Shown in pieces: positions 5,823 through 11,031 of a stretch of DNA of 11,031 nucleotides; within the stretch, counting starts at the first letter, position 1, and the number at the start of each line of letters is the position of its first letter. The DNA comes from an uncultured Lachnospiraceae bacterium. Lineage in GTDB: Bacteria; Bacillota_A; Clostridia; Lachnospirales; Lachnospiraceae. The stretch spans positions 1 to 11,031 of the forward strand of contig CAMWWF010000066.1 in the NCBI GenBank assembly GCA_947177885.1, in the 5' to 3' direction. The notes under the pieces were generated by a model. That model was given only the letters and a program-made list of their open reading frames with translations, had not been told where the DNA came from and searched no databases. A program made the translations under genes and the position numbers.

Positions 5823-5938
5823 GGGCAGAGTCAAGTGAGTAAATGAAAAACTGCCGAGCTTGCTCGAGCAGTTTTTCATTTGCTCATTTGACGAGCGAAG
5901 CGAACCCTGAAAATCTATGATTTTCAGGGTCTCTGCCC
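5823..5938 (+). ncRNA. Candidate structured RNA: three-helix element with a terminator-like hairpin
   Basis: GGGCAGAG (5823-5830) can pair with CTCTGCCC (5931-5938), closing over two hairpins. The first is a 25-bp stem (5830-5854 with 5868-5892, two G-U pairs only) topped by a CGAG/CTCG helix, with T5 in its 3' arm (5872-5876). The second is a perfect 12-bp stem ACCCTGAAAATC/GATTTTCAGGGT (5904-5915 with 5919-5930). The inner CTGC-CGAG/CTCG-GCAG-TTTTT part is a good intrinsic terminator for the kinase gene or for a short RNA from the promoter just upstream. Whether this is a functional RNA or an intergenic repeat element cannot be decided from one copy. Confidence 0.45.
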
Positions 5939-6006
5939 GCAACAGGCGGCAAATTTGACGAGCAAAGCCCATGTTTTCAGGAACTCTGCCCGCAGCAGGC
6001 GGCAAA
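5887..6006 (+). repeat. Diverged tandem intergenic repeat (two units)
   Basis: Unit 1 (5887-5953) and unit 2 (5954-6006) both begin TTTGACGAGC(G/A)AAGC, share TTTTCAGG, and end CTCTGCCCGCA(A/G)CAGGCGGCAAA. Unit 1 keeps a full inner hairpin; unit 2 has lost one arm. This looks like an intergenic palindromic repeat family. The rest of the gap to 6172 holds a CCGGGC/GCCCGG hairpin (6052-6068) and the ribosome site of the next gene; no coding sequence is seen. Confidence 0.65.
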
Positions 6007-6172
6007 AATGAAAACCAAATCACTACGGCACAGCCGGGCAGCGCCGGATGACCGGGCAAACGGCCCGGATCCGAAGAGGGATGAGGCAGGATTTGGGAGG
6101 AACAGAGGAAATGTTTTGTGACAGTCAGGTGTAATGACGGAGGACAGACAACGGAAAGGAAGGGATCTGCAT

Positions 6173-8233
6173 ATGGGAACAAAATTTGTACCGAAGACTT
6201 TGGATCATGACTTAAGCCCCTACACCGGGCTTACAAGGGAGAGCTGGCTGGAAGCGGGAATCTATCTGCTGGAGGGAGTTTTTCAGCATATAGACGATAT
6301 GGAAAAGCCTGTGATCATGCCCCGGAAGGAGACGGAGATCACTTACCCTCATCTCAAGGCATCCGAGGAGGTTCAGAAGACCCAGCGGACGGCGGAGGTA
6401 TTTGAGGGACTGACCAGAACCTTTTTCATCGCCGCTCCCGTGATACGGAATATTCCCGAGCTGGAGGTCTGCGGGTATTCCATGGTGGAATATTATAAGA
6501 GGCAGGTGCTCAGAGTCTGCACCAAGGGGGATCCCCTTTATGTGGGAACTTATGCGGATCAGCAGGAGATCACGGGACATGCGGATCCGTTCAAGGCTTT
6601 TCAGCAGACGGTGGAGACCTGCGCCCTGGTGATCTGCCTCTGGGTCAGCAGGGAACAGATATGGGACACTTATACCGAGGCGGAAAAGGATACGATAGCG
6701 GAATTTTTGCAGAGCTATGCGCATGAGAACACCGTACCCCAGAACTGGCGGCTGTTCAATATGCTGGATATGGCGTTCCTGAATATGGAAGGGTATCCCA
6801 TTGACCGGGATATCATGCGGGATCATGCTCAGGCGATTCTGAACTATTATGTGGGAGACGGCTGGTATCGCGACGGACATGCCTTTGATTATTATTCCTG
6901 CTGGGCATTTAATATGTATTCTCCCATATGGAATCTCTGGTACGGCTATGAGAACGAACCTTATCTGGCACGGAAATTTGAAGAGCATTCCAACCGGCTG
7001 ATGGAGACCTACGGTGATTTCTTTGACAGGGACGGCTGGACCAATATGTGGGGCCGCAGCAATATTTACCGTAATGCGGCTACCAGCGCCTTTGACGGAA
7101 ATATGCTGTTACATCACGGGACATGCAATCCGGGGCTGGCGAGACGCATATCCTCCGGTTCCCTGATGCAGTTTCTGGGCAGGGAGGACTTTTTATACAA
7201 AGGGATTCCCACGCTGGGCTTCTACGGGCAATTTTCACCGCTGGTACAGAGTTATTCCTGTGCGGAGTCTCCTTTCTGGCTGGGAAAGGCATTTCTGTGC
7301 CTGCATCTGCCCGCGGATCATCCTTTCTGGACGGCCAGGGAGAATAACGGCAGCTGGGAGAGTCTGGAGGAGAAGGAAGTGAAGGTCACGGCACTGGACG
7401 GTCCCGCCCTCTGTTTCTCCAATCATCAGGCTAACGGGGAGACCATTCTGCGCACGGGAAAAGTGGTAAAGCGTGCTGGCGATGAACACGGCATGTGGAA
7501 TTATTCCAAGCTCTGTTATAATACAAAGTATCCATGGGAATCCGCGCCTGCGGCGGATGTGGAGGCACAGCAGTATGTCCTGAGGGATGGCACCACCGGA
7601 CAGTTCTCCAAGGGAAATGTGACTTTCTGGCATGGGGAGAAGGATGGAGTGCTGTATCGCAGACAGTTCTTTGATTACAGCGTGGAAAAGGAGGGCCATT
7701 GGATCCAGGCCGTTAATCTGGCTGACTTTGCCGTGCCTTACGGTGTCATCCGTGTGGATAAACTGCGTCTGCACAGGGCGCCCATATCCCTGACGCTGGG
7801 TTCTTACGGTTTCCCGGACAACGGCACGGAGATCGAGGAGAGGACAGAAGGGAAAGCTAAGGCGGTGATCTTAAAGGGCAGGGATGCTCTGGGCAATGAG
7901 AAACAGATGGCAATGACCGTATACGACGGCTGGAAGGAGCTGAAACTGCTCCACAGCACAGGCACAAACCCTGACTCGGAGAGATCCATTGTGTTGTATG
8001 CTTTCACAGACCGTAAAAAGCAGTACGGTTATGAGCCCTATGTGCTGATCTCACAGGTCATCACCAAAGAGAGCCATGAAGCGTTTACGGAGGAGGAACT
8101 GTTCCCCGTAAAGGTGGTGCGGTACACCGATCCGGAAGGCTGCGGCGGCTACGGGCCTGTGGTGATAGAGTTGAAGGACGGCAGCAGGAAAGAAGTTGTT
8201 TTCGAAGGGATCGAGGGGAAGATGATGCTGTAA
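6173..8233 (+). CDS. DUF2264 family protein, probable glycan-degrading enzyme
   Basis: 686 residues, matching the usual DUF2264 length. The N-terminal half is rich in helical, aromatic motifs typical of an (alpha/alpha) toroid (QRTAEVFEGLTRTFF, PQNWRLFNMLDMAFL, GDGWYRDGHAFDYYSCWAFNMY, DGWTNMWGRSNIYRNAA). The C-terminal half (from about residue 400) looks beta-rich, like the beta-sandwich of lyases and glucuronyl hydrolases. From memory, DUF2264 members have been placed in a beta-glucuronidase glycoside hydrolase family (GH154); the exact substrate here is unknown. No signal peptide is visible, so it probably acts in the cytoplasm on imported oligosaccharides. The ATG at 6173 is preferred over an in-frame ATG at 6134 because AAGGG (6160-6164) lies 8 bases upstream. 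It converges with a GH28-like gene, consistent with use of acidic plant glycan. Confidence 0.85.
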   Translation: MGTKFVPKTLDHDLSPYTGLTRESWLEAGIYLLEGVFQHIDDMEKPVIMPRKETEITYPHLKASEEVQKTQRTAEVFEGLTRTFFIAAPVIRNIPELEVCGYSMVEYYKRQVLRVCTKGDPLYVGTYADQQEITGHADPFKAFQQTVETCALVICLWVSREQIWDTYTEAEKDTIAEFLQSYAHENTVPQNWRLFNMLDMAFLNMEGYPIDRDIMRDHAQAILNYYVGDGWYRDGHAFDYYSCWAFNMYSPIWNLWYGYENEPYLARKFEEHSNRLMETYGDFFDRDGWTNMWGRSNIYRNAATSAFDGNMLLHHGTCNPGLARRISSGSLMQFLGREDFLYKGIPTLGFYGQFSPLVQSYSCAESPFWLGKAFLCLHLPADHPFWTARENNGSWESLEEKEVKVTALDGPALCFSNHQANGETILRTGKVVKRAGDEHGMWNYSKLCYNTKYPWESAPAADVEAQQYVLRDGTTGQFSKGNVTFWHGEKDGVLYRRQFFDYSVEKEGHWIQAVNLADFAVPYGVIRVDKLRLHRAPISLTLGSYGFPDNGTEIEERTEGKAKAVILKGRDALGNEKQMAMTVYDGWKELKLLHSTGTNPDSERSIVLYAFTDRKKQYGYEPYVLISQVITKESHEAFTEEELFPVKVVRYTDPEGCGGYGPVVIELKDGSRKEVVFEGIEGKMML

Positions 8234-8477
8234 GCGCACATGGGAACCGCCAGGCGATAAAGAGTATTTTCAGAGGAAGAAAAGAAGTTTTCATTTTGGC
8301 TGCCTTCGCGGGAACATGTAGATCACAAAGGGGATCAGTGCAAATATATACATAACCGAGGGATGAAAGAGGCTGTCGGAAAATGATGCGATATACTCAA
8401 TATGTTGTTTGATTGTTTGTATGAATAACAATATATTGTGTATAAATTGCATTTTCCGACAGCTCCTTTTCATATCT
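8234..8477. other. Convergent intergenic region dominated by an inverted repeat
   Basis: No gene is seen. Its first 130 bases show no clear structure; the right half is the imperfect inverted repeat 8363-8473 described separately. It separates the 3' ends of the DUF2264 and GH28-like genes. Confidence 0.6.
8363..8473. repeat. Imperfect inverted repeat with perfect 14-bp arms (bidirectional terminator or MITE-like)
   Basis: GCTGTCGGAAAATG (8372-8385) pairs perfectly with CATTTTCCGACAGC (8450-8463), and weaker pairing continues outward (ATGAAA with TTTTCAT) and inward (CAATATGTTGTT with AATAACAATATATTG, one mismatch region). T-rich sequence follows on the plus side (TCCTTTT). It lies between convergent genes, so it can serve as a terminator for both. 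The arms of about 14 bp around an AT-rich centre also resemble a small non-autonomous element; no clear target duplication is visible. Confidence 0.65.
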
Positions 8478-11006
8478 TTATTTGTCATCTGCAGAAAAAA
8501 TGACAAATCTGACCGCCATTCTCTCCGGTATAACACCGTCATCGACGATGAATATCACCTCGTGTTCTCCGATCTGGGATATATCCGGCTGCCAGTGGAA
8601 CTGTCTGTTCTCCGCATCCAGCGAGGCGCCTTTCGGCATGTTTTCCACGGAAAGCATCAGGTTCGTTTTCCTTCCCTTTACGCTGTGGTACAGGTCGGAC
8701 TGCTCTCCGTGTATCATGCCGTCATATGGTGTGTCTGAGACATCGGAGGCGGGACAGCGTATTTCCAGATCCAGGGTGCAGGGCATTCCTGCCTGTATTT
8801 TCTGTATGCCCACCGGTCGGATATAAGGCCGGTGTACTGTCAGAGGCAGCGGATACTCATCTGTATCCACTTTAAAAGCATAGCTGGTCTCGCTGCAGGG
8901 CACGGTGGGATGGGGATAGAGACTGTCAGCGGGCGTACCGGGAGCCGGTGCATGGATCTCTATGTGCTTTACCGACAGGGGACGGCGGATTTCCAGATTT
9001 TTCACAGTGGTTGTAAAATAGGGCTGTTCCAGCACGTTTTCCGTGTTGGTATGCCTGCGGAAATGATTCGTGATCACCGCAACAGGTTCTATGGAGGAGG
9101 CACATTTTGCTGCCGGTTCCTTCCGGGACGCTGTGTTTTTGTCCATGGAAGGCTCACAGGAGGAAAGGGGATCGGCTGCAGGTCTTCCGGAGAAAACGAA
9201 ATCCGCTTCCAGCCCGTCTATCAGAATATCCGCCGCGTCATCCAGAACGCAGACATGCCTCTCATCAGGCACTTTGCAGCTGATCCGGATATTGCGCAGG
9301 GTCAGGCCGTCCACATGTCTCGCGTACAGGCCGTAGGCGGGGAGGATACCCCAGTTGCTGGGTTCCGGATATACTTCGGGAAGCTCGGGGACGTTATACG
9401 GATCATCCCGCCAGCTCTCCGTGTCAGGATCCCAGTCCGCCCTTGGCAGCAGCCCCTCGTTCTTTAGAAAGAAGGAATTCACCAGCCAGGGAAGACTCTG
9501 CACCTTTTCTTTGGCATGGAATTGCGAAAATTTCCAGTCCGTGTTCAGCTGCCGCTGTTCCGTGGCGTGCTCCATGGTGAGACCGCCCCGGAATTCCACC
9601 TCGATATTCTCCAGGGTGATATTCTTTAAATGGGAATCCGTCAGCCCCATCAGCAGAATGGGATATCGGGGATCCGCATTGGTGACCTCCACGTTCCGGA
9701 TACATATATTTTCTACCGAGGCCAGGTCCGCACTGCCTACGGCGTTGGCATACAGGGGCCTGTCCGACTCCGGAATGTCATCGGTGAGATTCACGGGGTT
9801 GCAGACGGTGGGATTTTCCTGATCCACAACCTTGAAGGAAGAATGTCCGTCCACAGTAACGGTCTGCTCACGGTTATATTGCGGGGTATAACGCCGGGGC
9901 GGGTAGCTGTGGTATTCCTGCCGCCGGGGCAGGATCCATTCCCTTTTCTCCAGACGTACCTCATCCGCCCCGGACATGCCGTTCCCGCCGCGGGCGGAGC
10001 CTGCGGGGAAATCATCTTCGGCGCCAATGCCGGTGACGGGGAATCTGCCCCGGTCCCCGGCCCGGATGAAGATGGGGGAACTGGATACATTGTCCAATAC
10101 GCAGTCCTCGAACAGCACATCCGTCAGGGAGGAACAGTCCACCGCCTCCAGGGCGAAGCCTCTGGAACGGTCGAATCTCACTCTGCGGATGGTCACCTGA
10201 TGGTAGCCGCAGGTGGATTCCGTGCCGAATTTCACGCGGCCGGTGGGACCGCAGCGGTCCTCGGCCACAAGCTTGTCCCTGGTGTACTCCCCGGCGTAGA
10301 CGCTTCCCGCATCGTAGCCGCTGACAACACAGTCCTCGATCAAAACGTTCTGAGTGGGCATAAAGATTCCCGCTCCAAAGGAAGCTTTCAGGCACAGCCC
10401 GTCGTCCGTCAGGGAGTTGCAGGTGGTATGGCGCACGGTCACATCCTGACAGCAGTCGATATCGAAAGCGTCCCTTGTGGTGTCTATGAGCACATTGTCC
10501 ACATAGAGATTGGTGCAGCCTTCCGTGATCACGGCAAAATGCCCTCCTATGGTGACGGAAAAGTCCCGGAACACCACATTCTTGCAGCGCACAAGGGCAA
10601 TGCCTTTGTTGCCGAACCATGTGCCCCGGTGTCCCCTGTGACTTCTGTACAGAGGCTCTTTTGGATCACCGCCCTGAAGGATATATTCTAAAATACCGGT
10701 CTTTTCGTCAAAATGTCCGCCGGTGATCAGTCCCTTTCCATAGATCATGATATTTTCCAGATCAGCCCCGTAGATCAGGCTGTTGGCAAAATAGGAGTGG
10801 CCGTGATCTTGTATGCCGGCATAAAGATTTACCTCCGGTTCCGCATAGTTGCCCGCCTCCCCGCCGGCTCCTGTCCGCAGGGAAGCTGCCTTCTTCCGGG
10901 TATTATCCGGATCCGCCTGAGGCAGCAGTGTTCGGGTATTATCCGATTCCGCCTGAGGCAGCAGTGTTCGGGTATTATCCGATTCCGCCTGAGGCTGAAC
11001 TGTCAA
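8478..11006 (-). CDS. GH28-like right-handed beta-helix protein with C-terminal Ig-like domain, N-terminus doubtful
   Basis: 842 residues as read. Residues about 60-340 carry the repetitive beta-helix pattern of the pectin-lyase/polygalacturonase fold (LIYGADLENIMIYGKGLITG, VRCKNVVFRDFSVTI, NVLIDTTRDAFDID, SLTDDGLCLKA, QNVLIEDCVV, HQVTIRRVRF), and more rungs occur near residues 430-480. The last 110 residues contain a putative Ig-like He_PIG-type domain (LSVENMPKGASLDAENRQFHW onward). GH28 catalytic motifs are only partly kept: the DD pair is at residues 201-202, while NTD-like and RIK-like motifs are altered, so activity on galacturonan is uncertain. The usual beta-helix N-terminus (GAKGDGVTDDT-like) is missing. 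In its place are three 12-residue repeats and a TTG start, right at a suspect contig end, so the true 5' end may lie beyond the window. No signal peptide is seen. Confidence 0.78.
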   Translation of the reverse strand: MTVQPQAESDNTRTLLPQAESDNTRTLLPQADPDNTRKKAASLRTGAGGEAGNYAEPEVNLYAGIQDHGHSYFANSLIYGADLENIMIYGKGLITGGHFDEKTGILEYILQGGDPKEPLYRSHRGHRGTWFGNKGIALVRCKNVVFRDFSVTIGGHFAVITEGCTNLYVDNVLIDTTRDAFDIDCCQDVTVRHTTCNSLTDDGLCLKASFGAGIFMPTQNVLIEDCVVSGYDAGSVYAGEYTRDKLVAEDRCGPTGRVKFGTESTCGYHQVTIRRVRFDRSRGFALEAVDCSSLTDVLFEDCVLDNVSSSPIFIRAGDRGRFPVTGIGAEDDFPAGSARGGNGMSGADEVRLEKREWILPRRQEYHSYPPRRYTPQYNREQTVTVDGHSSFKVVDQENPTVCNPVNLTDDIPESDRPLYANAVGSADLASVENICIRNVEVTNADPRYPILLMGLTDSHLKNITLENIEVEFRGGLTMEHATEQRQLNTDWKFSQFHAKEKVQSLPWLVNSFFLKNEGLLPRADWDPDTESWRDDPYNVPELPEVYPEPSNWGILPAYGLYARHVDGLTLRNIRISCKVPDERHVCVLDDAADILIDGLEADFVFSGRPAADPLSSCEPSMDKNTASRKEPAAKCASSIEPVAVITNHFRRHTNTENVLEQPYFTTTVKNLEIRRPLSVKHIEIHAPAPGTPADSLYPHPTVPCSETSYAFKVDTDEYPLPLTVHRPYIRPVGIQKIQAGMPCTLDLEIRCPASDVSDTPYDGMIHGEQSDLYHSVKGRKTNLMLSVENMPKGASLDAENRQFHWQPDISQIGEHEVIFIVDDGVIPERMAVRFVIFSADDK
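10897..10995. repeat. 36-bp tandem repeat, about 2.75 copies
   Basis: Units begin at 10897, 10933 and 10969 (CGGGTATTATCCGATTCCGC onward). The first differs at two bases and the third is cut short at 10995. In frame on the minus strand they encode QAESDNTRTLLP-type repeats (12 residues) at the very N-terminus of the GH28-like protein. Such repeats are not usual for this family. Confidence 0.9.
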
Positions 11007-11031
11007 TGTATCTTATACACATGTGGCGCTG
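11000..11031. other. Contig-end segment resembling a Tn5-type transposase adapter
   Basis: CTGTC, six extra bases, TCTTATACACAT, then GTGGCGCTG resembles the commonly used mosaic-end adapter (CTGTCTCTTATACACATCT, continuing GACGCTG). The match is not exact, because of the inserted AATGTA and two changed bases after the core. An in-frame stop for the GH28-like gene falls inside it. It is either a sequencing or assembly artefact or a chance or transposon-end resemblance. Confidence 0.4.

Noticed and set aside
5823..6006. CRISPR array
   Set aside because: Only two diverged repeat units with internal hairpins and no regular spacers; there are no cas genes in the window.
9630..10691. 353-codon plus-strand open frame opposite the GH28-like gene
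   Set aside because: Antisense shadow of a recognisable beta-helix protein; no ribosome site or motif supports it.

Overview
The window looks like chromosomal DNA of a Lachnospiraceae-type gut Firmicute. Supporting this are a GC content near 50% by eye, strong AGGAGG-type ribosome sites, TTGACA/TATAAT-type promoters, GAGCGAAGCGA-type intergenic repeats, and a mix of a CoA-disulfide reductase, a Crp/Fnr regulator and plant-glycan enzymes. The species assignment is inference. The first gene runs off the left edge, and the right edge looks like a contig end.

Layout: (1) 2-1564 (+), FAD-dependent CoA-disulfide reductase with a C-terminal rhodanese domain, 5' truncated, followed by a terminator. 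(2) 1635-2285 (-), Crp/Fnr-type regulator convergent with it, with a TTGACA-N17-TATACT promoter overlapping a near-perfect palindrome. (3) 2763-3073 (+), two tandem structured RNAs that mimic tRNA. Both have a tRNA T-arm, the first also has a textbook D-arm, and both carry the same extra 7-bp hairpin with compensatory base changes. (4) 3123-4817 (+), a DUF2828 protein: a TROVE/Ro60-like helical region plus a von Willebrand A domain with a MIDAS motif. (5) 4980-5777 (+), a P-loop nucleotide-kinase-like protein. (6) 5778-6172, a gene-free stretch with a consensus promoter, long hairpins and duplicated palindromic repeats. (7) 6173-8233 (+), DUF2264 family glycan-active protein. (8) 8478-11006 (-), GH28-like right-handed beta-helix protein with a C-terminal Ig-like domain and odd 12-residue tandem repeats at its N-terminus. 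Genes 7 and 8 converge on an imperfect inverted repeat.

The most interesting part is 2728-4817. Bacterial Ro60 proteins (Rsr) bind Y RNAs of the YrlA class, which mimic tRNA and are encoded beside the rsr gene. Here a different, uncharacterised relative (DUF2828) is preceded by two tRNA-mimic RNAs sharing a covarying hairpin. I infer a Ro60/Y-RNA-like ribonucleoprotein with its own RNA class. A 17-bp exact direct repeat (about 29 bp with similar flanks) brackets the regulator, the RNAs and the DUF2828 gene, so this segment may have moved or been inserted as a unit.

The two right-hand enzymes suggest degradation of acidic plant polysaccharides (pectin or glucuronic-acid-containing glycans). 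The left-hand reductase and regulator suggest thiol, sulfur or redox homeostasis.
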